From Populus alba (lineage: Eukaryota; Streptophyta; Magnoliopsida; Malpighiales; Salicaceae), in contig NC_133302.1 in assembly GCF_005239225.2 (NCBI RefSeq), positions 13,115,991 through 13,179,990 of the forward strand: DNA of 64,000 bases, written 5' to 3'. The notes under the pieces are model-generated. The model searched no databases. It worked only from the letters and a program-made list of their open reading frames with translations, and was not told where the DNA came from. Below, piece after piece: positions 48,217 through 61,200 of this stretch. The position numbers and the translations under genes are program-made. Numbering within the stretch: position 1 is the first letter of the stretch; each line of letters begins with the position of its first letter.

Positions 48217-49320
48217 CACTATTAAAAAAAATAAAATTGAAAAAAATAATTTTGGAAAAAAATATTAAAAAAAAAACACAAAAGAAAGTGGAAAAAAATC
48301 ATGTGGGAAAAAACATTAAGACAATTCACAGTAATTTGCGTGGAAAGTTACAGTGTTTTTCTCATATATTATAATTGTAATTTTTCATAAGCTCAATATT
48401 AAAAAAAATAAAAAAAACATTTCGGAGAAAATCATCAAAAAACAAAACAACAAAAACCATGTTGAGAAACACTATAAGCAATTAACAATGTTTTAAGAAA
48501 AAAAATTACAAAACTAAATTCTCAATTAACTTAATATTAAAAAAATAAAATCAACAAATATAATTTTGAAAAATCATAAAATAAAAAAGGAAAACTATGT
48601 GGGAAAACGTCGTAGAAATTCACATTATTTTAAAGAAAAAAAAAATTACAAAGTAAAATTTTTAACCAGCTCAATATTAAAAAAGTTAAATCAACAAAGA
48701 TAATTTTAAAAAAATAAACAAAAAAAAGGGGAAAGTTGGAAAAAAAAAAAAGGAAAGTAATTGTGGAAAAAAAAGAAAAAAAGGGAAATTTGAAAAAATA
48801 AATGAAAAAGTAAAAAAAAAAGAAAAGAAAGAGGAATGCACTATGGATTACTGTTGTAATCCACAATGCATTCGGTGTGGATGAATAGTGAATTCCTCAC
48901 ACCCTTTAGCTTATTATTTAATTGTAATTCCTAACCAGCCTAATATCAAAAAAATAAAATTGACAAAGATAATTTTAGAAAAAAAAAACTGTGGGAAAAA
49001 ACATTGTAGCAATCCACAGTAATTTGCAAGGAAAGCTACAATGCTTCCCTCACATATTATAACTGTAATTCTTAACCAACTCAATATTAAAAAATAAAAT
49101 TGAAAAAGATAATTTTGGAGAAAATCATAAAAAAAAAAAAAAAAAAACATGTGGAGAAAAACTGTAGCAATCAACAATGTTTTAAATAAAAAAATAACAA
49201 AACTAAATTATCAATTAGCGTAATATTAAAAAAAAATAAAATTGACAAATATAATTTTGAAAAAATAAAAGAATAAAATAATAAAACCATGTGGAAAAAC
49301 ACCGTAGCAATCCATAGTAT
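48217..49320. repeat. AT-rich irregular tandem array, right part
   Basis: Continuation of the array at 39400-40213, with the same unit (CAGCTCA.TATTAAAAAAAA, GATAATTTTGG, GTAGCAATCCACAGTAATTT). It runs directly into copy B of the 2.1 kb block. The open frames here are all poly-Phe/Leu artefacts of the AT-rich sequence. Confidence 0.88.
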
Positions 49321-51453
49321 TTTAAAGGAAGAAAATTACAAAGCAAAAATTTTACTAAGCTCAATATTAAAAACTAAAATTAACAAAGATAATTTTGGAA
49401 AAAAAAACCAAAAAAGGGAAAAAAATAAAAAGTGCAAAAAAAAATAAAGTAAAACAAAAAAACAAAAAAGTGACAAAAAAATGAAAAAAGGGAAAAAATA
49501 TGAAAAAGTGCAAAAAAAAAAAAAGAATGAGTAATGCACTGTGCATTACTATTATAATCCATAGTGATTTTGGTGGGGGAAAAGTGATTCCCCCATACCA
49601 TTTAGAGTATTGTATAATGTTTTTAATAAAAAAATTAAATATATAGGATTTTTATTAGTTTTTTAATATAAAAAAATTCTAATTATAAATTAAAATTGTT
49701 AAATATACATTAAGTTAAATAAATAAATATTTGATGAATAAATAACTAAATAGAATTAAGATATTTGATATACAAAAGAATAAATATGAAAAAAAGTAAA
49801 ATAAAGCAGGAAGATCATTTTCTAAAAACATAAATATTAAGGATGAAATTAAAAAAAATAATTTTAAAAAAACTAAAAAGATAAAAATCTACACATGTGA
49901 ACTTTTGAAACTCGTGATCATTTATGAGATGAAAATTGAGCAGATTGACTCCATAGAACATAAATACTAAAAAAATAACAAAGCAAAATTTGTAATAAAA
50001 AGATGCTTTCAATTAAATCGAAAATAATATTAAAAAATAATTAGAATTGAAGGACTAAATAGAAAACAAAAAAAACTTTTACAAAATAGTTAAGGAAAAG
50101 AATTAAATATAAAAAGAATAAGGATCATAGCTTAAATATCAATAATAGAGATGACCAACTTGTAACTTTTGAAAGAGAAGAAAGAAAAAAAAACTCGTCA
50201 ACGACAAACCAACCAACCTCCACCAAAAGGACAGATTTGACCACTGAGGCACGCACACATCGCCCAAAGCACAAATGTCTCTCATGACATGAGGTGTGAA
50301 CTATGTTTTGGAATTAGTTAATCATCTTAAAATGATTAAATTGCCTTTATAATTTTGGAATTTACAAAAAAAATCGATGTCAACAAACAAAAAAATCTCT
50401 ACACTAATGATTGATCTTTTCTTGATTTTTAAGAGCAAATATGTTTTATCTTACTGTATTTAAAAAACTTAAATACCCTTAATAAAAAACATTAGTTTTT
50501 TTTGGATATGAAGATTAAAAAAATCATTTTACTATGCATAAAAAATAATTCACTTATGTCCTAGTAAAAAAATTGCCCTTAACTCATAAGCTTTTGGTTA
50601 CATATATGTTTCCTGGTGAAATAATTAACGACCAATGCGAAAAGATTGAATTGCCCTTGACTCATAAGCTTTTGGTTTTTTCTTTGAAGGGGAAAAATGT
50701 AACTAAAGTGTCGCAATGAATAGTTTTTTTAGTCTATATCCATAGTATTTTCTACAGTATTTTGGTAACATGTTTTATTGTTTCTATTAATTAAAAAAAA
50801 TTATTAAAATTAACTCGTTTGAATCTCATTTAGGTTTGATAAAGCTAATCATATCTTGAGTGAATTGATATGTTGATTTGACCGGAAAAAAACTCTAACC
50901 CAAATTACATTTGGAGTCAAGAAGTCCCCAATTAATCCGTCAAGAGTCCACCAAGTTTAATATACGTGTGAGGGATCGATTTTTTTAATTTGATTCTTTT
51001 ATAGTATTATTTTCTTGCGGTGGCTCTTTATTTTTGTGGAATTAGCCATAACCCCTTCAATTCTTTGTAATTTTCTATTTGTTGTCCGAGTTGCTGCGAC
51101 TCTTCTCAATTCTCACCATCCTCTAGTGCTGGGCTGGCCGAATGGAGACCTGCAATTATACAAAAGAGTTTATGCATGTCTTGTAACTTGCTTTAAATAA
51201 ATGTAAAATAGTTGTAGGATGACTTTCTTAATCAAATTAAAAGGATAATTTTTTTAATTTAATTTAATTTATTTTTATAGCGTGTCATGTTTTTATGATT
51301 TAAAGAATAGGATTGCAGGGGTGAAATCATCTACACCGATGATTTTGCTGGTGCTTTCTGCATACGATCACATCAAAATGGAGCAATGCAGGAGGTTGGC
51401 CAATCACTTGATAGTGATTTGGCTTACTGTTACCAGTCACTCAATAACTATGG
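49317..51453. repeat. Copy B of the 2.1 kb duplicated block
   Basis: Same sequence and orientation as 1-2123, with small indels and scattered substitutions. It starts at GTATTTTAAAGGAAG and stays parallel to the end of the QS.NN codons of the SAC9-like exon, where copy A switches to HSP70. Beyond the shared end, copy B continues as SAC9. Confidence 0.93.
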
Positions 51454-51709
51454 TGGATATACTGCTCCATTGCCACCAGGCTGGGAGAGGCGATCTGATG
51501 CGGCGACAGGGAAAACGTATTATATTGATCACAACACTAGAGCTACAACCTGGAATCATCGATGTCCAGATAAACCTTGGAAGAGATTTGACATGGCATT
51601 TGACGAGCTCAAGAGATCAACAACTTTATCTCCTCTGTCTCCGCTGGCTAATCTTTTCCTTCTCGCCGGCGATATCCACGCAACACTTTATACAGGTTCA
51701 AAAGCTATG
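51319..51709 (+). pseudogene. SAC9-like phosphatase exon fragment with WW domain, copy B
   Basis: After the acceptor-like ATTGCAG the frame reads [19 protein letters not shown], then [19 protein letters not shown], then the WW domain [11 protein letters not shown] ... [15 protein letters not shown], then [19 protein letters not shown] and [15 protein letters not shown]. This order is that of plant SAC9, which has a SAC phosphatase domain followed by a WW domain. The catalytic CX5R segment, which should lie between HQNG and SLDSD, is missing. The frame stays open to 51736 only because it runs into unrelated repeat DNA. It is a gene fragment, not a functional phosphatase. Confidence 0.85.
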
Positions 51710-53302
51710 CATAACAAGTTCTTCCCAATGAAATAATAATAACCATTATAAGATTATGTGAAGCCAACAAAGTACTCAGTACGAGCAAACACTTGGATCG
51801 AAGACTTGATGCCCTTCCCTACCAAATAAAATAATAATAATAATAAAAAACAAGACATGAAGCATTTTGTACATAGAATATTTTTTAGGAATTATTTTTA
51901 ATTGATTTTTTATTTTTATATTATTTTGATGTGGTTATACCAAAAATAAATTTTAAAAAATAATAATAAAATTATTATTTTGATATATTTACATATAAAA
52001 AAAACTTTTAAAAATAATTGTTATCACAATATAAAATAGATTCTCTAACAAGTTCTTCTTAATCAAATCATCATAATCACTATAATACAATGTGAAAGCA
52101 AAAATGTCATCGTCACACACACTTGGAGTCAAGAAATGGAAGGTGTTTATAATTGTTTATGAGAGTTATTTTTTTAAAGTATTTTTCAATTGAAAATACA
52201 TTAATATATTATTTTATTTATTTTTAAAAAATTATTTTTTTATACTAACACATCAAAACAAAAAAAAAACCTAAAAAAAATAGTTAATCCAAAAATATAA
52301 AAAAAAAAAATCAAAATTTATAAAACATTCTTTATGCCATAAAGACAAACAGCTCCTAAATGCCCTTTCCCATTACATCACAAATAAAAAGACTTGAAGC
52401 CTTCTGTACATGGAAAATTTATGAGAAGTCAACAATGTGCACCCTCTGTAATGTCGTGAGAAAATACTTGGATTTAAATTTTTAAATTTTTTTTATTTTA
52501 AATTACATATTTTTTATTTTTATATTATTTTAATTTTCTGATATCAATTATCTCGTAAAAGTTATAATCTCTGATGCTTTTACGTTTCTTCTCTCAACTG
52601 AATGGGTTGAGAGCTAAATTTCCTTTCGAGGTTGTTGAGTGAATTTTGGTTTAAAATTCTCTTAATTCATTATTGTGTTCATTATATTTGTTCTTTATGC
52701 TCACCTGTTAAAGACAATGCTATGAGATGATCACTTCCTGTTTAAGTTGTCGTGGGTAATGTTGGAGGTTTAGCAATGTTTAGCTTTTAATTTTTAATTG
52801 CTTAACATCTATTTTAAGCAGGAGATAACTTCACAATAAGAGAGTTATCTATTCACTTTTGCCAATTTTGAATTTGAAGAAGGAGAAAAGTACTGATGGA
52901 TCAGTCTTTAGTTTGCACTACATATTTGACTTGTGTTTCACCACGGGTTAGATAATTTGTTTTTAATAAAAAAATTTATATATAGACTTTTTCAACATGT
53001 TTTTGTATTTTTAAAAAATTTCTAAGTGAAAATGAAAAAAACTTATATGTACATATAATCAAATAAATTAAGAATTATATATGTTAATAAGTAAAATAAA
53101 CCATAAACAATGACTAAATATAATAATTAGAAAAAATTAAGAGACATAGAGCAAGATATTTAATTTCACAAGACATCACATTTAGGCGTTGTATTTACTA
53201 AATTTGTTAGTTAAAATAATGTTCTTATTCAATCAAACAATAATAAAAATAAACACACACATTAAATTGATTGAATAAAATAAAATAGAAAAAACAATAT
53301 GC
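51710..53302. other. Repeat-rich intergenic DNA
   Basis: 51710-51830 is a copy of unit B's 3' part (ACAAGTTCTTCCCAATGAAAT ... GGATCGAAGACTTGATGCCC). 52020-52090 and 52380-52460 are copies of units seen upstream of TNL-2. 51880-52330 contains MITE-like AT-rich copies. 52560-53300 shows nothing I can name. No gene is seen. Confidence 0.65.
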
Positions 53303-53310
53303 AAGGCTAC

Positions 53311-54242
53311 TAGGGGTGTTCACGGTTCGGTTCGGTTCGGTTTAGACTAAAAAAACCAACCGAACCGAGTTATATTAATTTTATGAAATATTAACCGGAC
53401 CGGACTGAAATTCGGTTCAAACCGAACTGGTTCGGTTCGGTTGAATCCGGTTTTTTTTGGCAAAAAACCAGGAAACCGAATCTCTTCACAGATCCAACAC
53501 TAATTTTTCCTTGTTTGGAATTTTATATTTCCTGCTATTACAATCTTGAGCAGACAAGCAAGGAACAAGACAATTTAGCTAACTATTCAGAGGATTTTGT
53601 AATAGATCCATCCTTGTTGCTTCTTCGGTCATTAATCATTGTTTCTTGTTGATATACCTTGGATCCCTGGGCAAACACCAAGTACTGGGTCAAAAATTAC
53701 CTTGTTATCTTTTCTCTACAGTAGCCATCTCCTTCTACTGCAACTGCAACAACTTGTGTTGAAATAAAGAAGGCTTGTGCAAAAGTAAAGAGAAGAGAAG
53801 TTAAGGAGATGAAGAGATGAGTTTGTGTGGGGCTCACTTTTGAGATGGAGATAAACATAGATGAATGAGATGAGATAAAGGTAGATGAAGAGATGAGGCT
53901 CACTTTTGAGTTTTGAGATGGAAATAAACGTAGATGAGAGGGAGAGCAATTGAAATTTGAAAGGGAAAGGAAGATTGAGATAAATATTCTCAGGGTCAAG
54001 CGGCGGCTTTTAGGGTTAGGTTTCAATATTTAACTATTTATACCCCTCTTAATTTGTATAGCTTTGGTTTTTTGTTGGTCCGGTTCGGTTTGTCGGTTTT
54101 AGTTTTAAAACCGAAACCGAACCGGACCTATTAGAATTTATGGTTTTGAAAATCGGTTTAATCAGTTTTTTATCTCGGTTCGGTTTTCTCAGTTAATTTT
54201 TCTTCGGTTTTCTCGGTTAACCGGTTTTTTTGAACACCCCTA
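53311..54242. mobile_element. hAT-type non-autonomous element, 932 bp
   Basis: The ends are perfect inverted repeats TAGGGGTGTTC / GAACACCCCTA, followed inward by many copies of CGGTTCGGTT on one side and AACCG/CGGTT motifs on the other. An 8 bp target duplication AAGGCTAC (53303-53310 and 54243-54250) is exact. TIRs starting TAGGGGTG and an 8 bp duplication are hallmarks of the hAT superfamily. The interior has no transposase; the longest open frame (53697-54026, minus) is not protein-like. It depends on an element elsewhere for movement. Confidence 0.93.
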
Positions 54243-54820
54243 AAGGCTACACATATTAGAAATATTTTTTGAAAATAAATTTCCTTTTATTTTAAAAAAT
54301 AAAGTTCATTATACCCAGAGACGCCTTTTTTTTATATATTTTTTAAGTTGATTACTAACTCATTTCAAAGTTCACTATATAAATACTAGATTTTTTTATA
54401 TATATAATGTGAGATTTGAAGCCCTTTAATATATATACTCTATATTCACAAGAAAAAAGTTATGTTTTTTTAGCGTTGGATAATAAATATTTTTGGTTTA
54501 AATACTTCAACTTATAGGAATAAGATAGTCTCTTTTCAGTGTGGTATAAAAATCTTTTGAAATAATTTTTTTAAACTTAATTATTTACAACATATATAGT
54601 TATTCGGTCTGACTTGTAGCCAGACCTAGATATATCCAATTTTATTTTTTTGCCTCTTTAGATTTTTTTTCTTTTCACTTATGTAATCTTTTTTTTTTTC
54701 ATATGGTAAAATGGAAATAAATTGATGAGACTTTTTGTATATTGTACAAAAATTGAATGATTATATTTTTTTTTTCTGCTAGCGTTGGGTATTGTTACCC
54801 AGCAAGACCCAATACTGTTA

Positions 54821-55974
54821 TCTCCTACTGCAAAGCAGAATCCAATAAAGTTAGGCCTTATTTCTGTTAGAACCCAATAGCGTTAGGCTTTGTTGTCGTC
54901 AGGACTACATAGAGTCGAGTTACTATCAGACCCAATGCACTTAATATATTCTTTTTATTCTTTATATTATTTACATTTCAAAAAAAAAAAAATTGGTATT
55001 AACTTATTGCGGAGGGTATACCAATATGCTTGTGTATATTTATAAAAAGAAAAGGCATCTCCTACTGCAAAGCAGAATCCAATAAGGCCAGGCCTTATTT
55101 CTATTAGGACCCAATAGCGTTGGGCTCTGTTGTCATCAGGACTATATAGAGTTGAGTTACTATTAGACCCAATGCACTTAATATATTCTTTATATTATTT
55201 ACATTTCAAAAAAAATAAATTGTTATTAACTTGTTGCAGGGTATACCAATATGCTTGTGTATATATATAAAAAGAAAAAGCATCTCCTACTGCAAAGTAG
55301 AATCCAATAAGGCTGGGCCTTATTTCTGCTAGGACCCAATAGCGTTGGGCTCTGTTGTCGTCAGGACTACATAGAGTTGAGTTACTATTAGACCCAATGC
55401 ACTTAATATATTCTTTATATTATTTACATTTCAAAAAAAAATATGTTATTAACCTGTTGCGGAGGGTATACCAATATGCTTTTGTATATATATAAAAAGA
55501 AAAGGCATCTCCTACTGCAAAGCAGAATCCAATAAGGTTAGGCCTTATTTCTGTTAGGACCCAATAGCGTTGGGCTCTGTTGTCGTCAGGACTACATAGA
55601 GTTGAGTTACTATCAGACCCAATGCACTTAATATATTCTTTTTATTCTTTATATTATTCACATTTAAAAAAAAAAATTGTTATTAACATGTTGCGGAGGG
55701 TATACCAATATGCTTGTGTATATATATAAAAAGAAAAGGCATCTCCTACTACAAAGCAGAATCCAATAAGGTTAGGCCTTATTTCTGTTAGGACCTAATA
55801 ATTTTGGGCTCTGTTGTCGTCAGGACTACATAGAGTTGAGTTATTATCAGACCCAATGCACTTAATATATTCTTTTTATTTTTTATATTATTTACATTTC
55901 AAAAAAAGTAAATTGTTATTAACATGTTGCGGAGGTATACCAATATGCTTGTGTATATATATAAAAAGAAAAGA
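54821..55974. repeat. Five-copy tandem array, 225-237 bp units
   Basis: TCTCCTACTGCAAAGCAGAA recurs at 54821, 55058, 55283, 55508 and 55742 (steps 237, 225, 225, 234). Each unit continues CCCAATAGCGTTGGGCT, GTCGTCAGGACTACATAGAG, CAGACCCAATGCACTTAAT, a variable poly-A, TTGCGGAGGGTATACCAATA and TATATATATAAAAAGAAAAG. A related phrase (AGCGTTGGGTATTG) precedes the first unit. No frame is shared by the units. It reads as a young local satellite. Confidence 0.95.
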
Positions 55975-57958
55975 CATCTGCCAAATTATTTGGATACATT
56001 GTGATTTTGCAAAATCACGGTTATATTAAAATCATGATTTAAAACAGCAGGTTTTTAAAAAAATATGTTGTTTTTTTCTTAAAAAAATTTAAACCATTTT
56101 ATTTCTCTAATAGTATCATTTTTTTTTAAAATCCTATTATTAAGGCAAAGTAACAAGTTCTTCCCAATGAAATCATAATAACTATTATAATATTAAATGA
56201 AGTCAATAAAGTCCTCTATACGCTCAAACACTTGGATCAAAGACTTGATGCCCTTCCTTACCAATTCATAAAAAAAAAAAAAAAAACCTGAAGCTTTTTG
56301 TACATATTAAATTCCCAGGAGTCAACAATATGCATCCCTCTGTACATGAGAAAATATTTTAATGTTATAATATAAAAAAATATTATTTTGATGGATTTCC
56401 AAATAAAAAGTACTTTAAAAAATAACTATAACTACAATACCAAATTAGTTATCTAACAAATTATTCTCAATCAAATCATCATAACCATTATAATATAACG
56501 TGAAAGCAAATAACAATTGTTTTTTTTTATTAAAAATATATTAATATAATATTTTTTTTAGTTTTAAAAAGTTACTTTTTTAAAACAATACATCAAAACA
56601 AACTAAAAAAACTAAAAAAATAAAAATTTATAAAAACATTGTTTATACCATAAAGACAACCTAACTCTATTGTTTGAAAGACCAGGAGAAATAAAATGTT
56701 GAAAGAAAATATTGAAGAAAAAATTAACTTTAAAATGCATTTTAAGGAAAACAAATAGTAATTAAAATAATGAGAACAAAATTGATACAAATATAAATTG
56801 AACATGACACATTTAATTTTTAAAAGAGCTGATATGAAACTTGAGGCTAGGAGAGAGAGAAGAGGGAGGAAATGAAAAAAAGCCATGCCCACGTACCTGA
56901 CCACTAGAAAAAGGATGTTGTGATGCTTCTAACACTGTCACAAAAAGCAGTGTTTGTCAACTGATAAATGTTGCATTCGCTGACCAAAAAGTACGGGCAC
57001 CTCCTAGATACCAACATCAACCACTTTTTTTTTAATCGTATTTATATTTCTAAAAGACCAAAATGCCCCTAATTCACATTGATTATAACTAAGAAGCCAT
57101 GATAAAAATACAAAAAAAACCCTGAACATCAATTGTAATTTTTTTTTAATTTTTATAAACAAAGCAATGATTTCAATTTTCATGAGTCTTATCATGCATA
57201 AGAGATAAAAGATGGACGCGTGTTTAGTTTTCATGGGTAAAATTTCACTGGGTCATTCAGATTCTTGATTGACCTGGTAGGTCAAGCGGGTTTTGTTAAG
57301 CCAATTACTGGTTTGATTTTTAATTGATATAGATCTAGCCAAAGGCCACATGTCACCAAAAAAATCACAAAAAAAGAAGCAAATAACAAACACAACCATT
57401 ATAATAATATAATGTGAAGGCAAAGAATTCCTCTGGGGTTGAAGACTTGATGCTCTTTCCTACCACATCACAAATAAACAATTAACAAGACATGGAGCCT
57501 TCTTGTACATGGGAAATTTCTAGGAAGTCAACAATGTGCACCCTCTATACATGACAAAATATTTGGATTATATTGATTAAGTTAATCTAAAAAAAATTTA
57601 AAAACATTATATGGAATTTTAATATTTAATATAAAAAATTTAAAAAACAATTTATATGAATGGACTATATATATTATAAACATTGAAGTTTAAAAAATTA
57701 TTTTAAAATATTTTTTCTACTTTTAAAATTCATAGGTAATGCCTATAGTACCTCAACCTTCCCTTTTGTTCTTGCCCCTCCTAATTGATTTAATAGTTTT
57801 CATTTCCAGTTGAACATTAGGGTGTGTATGATGCAGGACAACTTGCGGAAGAAATCCTAAACTGAAATTACTGCCATGAAACAATTACCAACCACTTTTT
57901 CCTTATTTAACATAGGCTCCTATATTGGGATCCCTATTTTCCTATTTATTGTTGCTTA
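55975..57958. other. Repeat-rich intergenic DNA
   Basis: 55984-56240 is another copy of unit B (TGTGATTTTGCAAAATCAC ... AACACTTGGATCAAAGACTTG), and 56285-56345, 56440-56515 and 57395-57550 are copies of the units seen before TNL-2. 56870-57310 has no recognisable gene. 57241-57310 contains a CTGGGTCATTCAGATTCTTG-like phrase, similar to the CCCGGTCTGAGAGTTGACTC stretch near 19802. Confidence 0.65.
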
Positions 57959-58197
57959 TGATAAGTTATTGCTTAAGTTTTTCAGTTGCAGTAGAATTGT
58001 TTGTTAGAATAAATCCCTGTCTTTCAAAGTGTTAGTTGCATAAGCTTGACAATTTCGCTGTTACGTGTACCACAATGCTATAGTCATGTATTAGTGGGTT
58101 GATATTTCTCTTTTCTATTACTCTGTAAAGGCTATTTAAGCCAAGTCCAGTTATTGAATAAGCAAGTCATTCTTCTTCCAAATTGTTATTCCTTACA
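57959..58197 (+). repeat. 5' LTR of Copia-4
   Basis: 239 bp; contains CTGTAAAGGCTATTTAAGCC (TATA-like element). Confidence 0.96.
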
Positions 58198-58290
58198 AAT
58201 TGGTATCAGAGCACTCCCCTGCGATCTGAGAGAAGAAAAAAAAAGTAGCAGTCTTTTGAGTGATTTCCAAACACAGAAAAGAAAAGAGAG

Positions 58291-61200
58291 GATGAGTGAA
58301 GAGAAGCATTTTTTACAACCAGCTATTCCACATTTCGATGGTCACTATGACCATTGGAGTATGCTCATGGACAACCTTTTGAGATCCTAAGGGTACTGGA
58401 GTCTGATTGAAACTGGTTATCAAGAACCAGTGGCAGAAATGGTGTTGTCCGAAGCACAACAAAAGAAATTGGAGGATTTGATGATGAAGGATCTCAAAGT
58501 AAAGAATTATCTATTCCAGGCTATTGACAGGAAAATTCTTGAGCAAATTTTGGAGAAGCATACCTCAAAATAGATATGGGATTCAATGAGAAAGAAGTTC
58601 GAGGGAAATGCAAGGGTAAAGCGTCTTCAAGCATTGAGGAGAGATTTTGAAATTTTGGAGATGAAAGCAAGTGAAACCAATACAGAATATTTTGCTCGTG
58701 TCATGAGTATAACAAGTAAATTGAGTAATGGAGAGCAGATGAAGGACATCACTATTGTGGAAAAGATTCTTAGAACTTTAACTGAGAAATTCAACTATGT
58801 CGTTGTCTCAATTGAAGAATTTAAGGATATTGATGCACTCACCATTAATGAATTGCGAAGTTCACTCGTTGTGCATGAACAAAAGTTTCACAGGAGCAAT
58901 GGCGAGGAGCAGGCATTGAAAGTGACTGTGGCCGATAGAAATGGAGGTAGAGGTCGAGGCAGAGGTGATTACAGAGGCAGGGGTAGAGGCAGAGGTTGCC
59001 AAGCTTTCAACAAGGCTACCATCGAATGCTACAAGTGCCATCAGCTTGGGCATTTCAGTATGAGTGTCCAGCTTGGGAGAAGGAAGTCAACTATACTGAA
59101 TTAAATGAACATGAAGAGATGCTCTTAATGTCATATGTCAATGTGAACCAGACAACACAAGAAGATATTTTGTTCCTTGATTAAGGCTGCTCAAATCATA
59201 TGAGTGGGAACAAGGCTGCATTTTGTGAATTGAATGAGACATTTCAGGAAATGGTAAAATTGGGAAATAATACAAAGATGACTGTTTTTGGAAAAGGAAG
59301 GGTGAGACTACATTTAAATGATAGTAACTTCGTGATCACTGATGTATTCTATGTCCCAGAGCTGAAGAATAACCTCCTAAGCATTGGACAACTTCAAGAG
59401 CATGGTTTTGCAATCCTAATCTAATCAGGAAAGTGTCATATATATCATCCAAAGAGAGGGCTTATTATTCAATCTGAGATGACAACCAACATAATATTTT
59501 TATTATTGTCCAACTTTCAGCCCAAGAAGGAGAAGAATACCTGCTTTCACACAACTACTTCAAATCTAGCTCATCTTTGGCACTGCAGGTATGGACATTT
59601 AAGCTATAAAGGCTTAAGAACACTATAGTCTAAGAACATGATTCATGGCCTTCCACAACTATCTGCATCAACTGTGATTTGTACTGATTACATAGTTGGG
59701 AAACAACATAGAGAACCTATTTAAAAAAAGAGCACATGGAGAGCCACACAAAAGTTGCAGCTAATACATGCAGACATTTGCGGTCCAATCTCTCCAATGT
59801 CAAACAGCAAGAAAAAGCACTCACTATGTTTCATAGATGATTTCAGTAGGAAGACATGGATATATTTTTGAGTGAGAATTCTGAAGCATTCAACATGTTT
59901 AAATGCTTTAAGAAACTTGTTGAAAATGAAACTGGTTTGTTCATTAAATGCTTACGTACTGATAGAGGTGGGGAATTTAATTCTAAAGATTTAAATAAGT
60001 TCTGGAAGCAACATGGTATTAAGAGATAGTTAACAACAGTATACACTCTAGAGCAAAATAGAGTGGTAGAACAAAAAAAAGCAAACAATGATGAATCTGG
60101 TGAGAAGCATGCTATATGAGAAGAAGATGCCAAAAAACTTCTGGCTTGAAGCTATTAACTGGGCAATCCATGTGCTGAACAGGAGTCCCACATTAGTAGT
60201 AAGAGATGTCACAGCATAAGAAGCTTAGAGCGGGGTAAAACCTACAATGGAGTATTTCAGAGTCTTTAGATGCATCTCATATACTCATATCCCTGATGTC
60301 AAAAGGACAAAGTTGATTAGCAAGAGTCTTCTTTGTGTTTTTTTAGGTGTTAGTGAAGAATCAAAAACATATTGATTATACGATCTTACCTAAAAAAGGA
60401 TTGTAGTAAGCCGAGATGTCATTTTTGAAGAGAAAAAGCAGTGGGAATGGGATAAGAGTTTTGAAGAACAAATCTTGATGGATCTGGAATGAGGAGATGA
60501 TGAGAGATGTGATGACTTGATCGAAGATGATGTTGTTAACAGTGAAGAAGATAGCAATGAAAATATAGGAATGGTGAATGGTGAGCCGAATTCAGTCTCT
60601 TCAAATGCATCAACTAAAGCTTTAAATGCATCAACAGAAGAAAATTTAAATGAAGAAAGAAGAAGAATCCAACGAGGTCCAGCATATTTGAATGATTATG
60701 TCACCGGTGAAGGTTTTTTAGATGAGGATATTGAGGTTAACCTGGCTCAAATTGTGTCTACAGATCCATCTAGTTTTGAAGAGGCTAAAAAGAGTTCTAA
60801 ATGGAGGTTGGCAATGGATGTTGAGATGCAAGCGATTAAGAGGAATGAAACATGGCAACTAACTGAGTTGCCTGTAGGTGCCAAGAAAATTGGGGTAAAG
60901 TGGACTTATAAGACAAAATTCAATGAACTTGGAGAGGTAGACAAATACAAAGCAAGGTTGGTGGCCAAGGGTTATTCACAATAGTAAGTAGACTACACCA
61001 AAGTCTATGCTACAGTGGCAAGAATGGATACAGTTTGCATGATTATTGCCTTAGCAGCTCAAAGGGGATGGAAGATTTTTCAACTTGACGTGAAGTCTGC
61101 CTTCCTTCATGGAGAATTAAGTGAAGATGTATATGTAGAGCAGCCGATGGGGTATGTGCAGAAAGGGAATGAGTATATAGTGTATAAACTACAAAAGGCC

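Noticed and set aside
53697..54026. 109-codon minus-strand frame within the hAT element
   Set aside because: It is low-complexity Ser/Phe/Leu sequence made from GATGAGATGA-type repeats; no transposase similarity.
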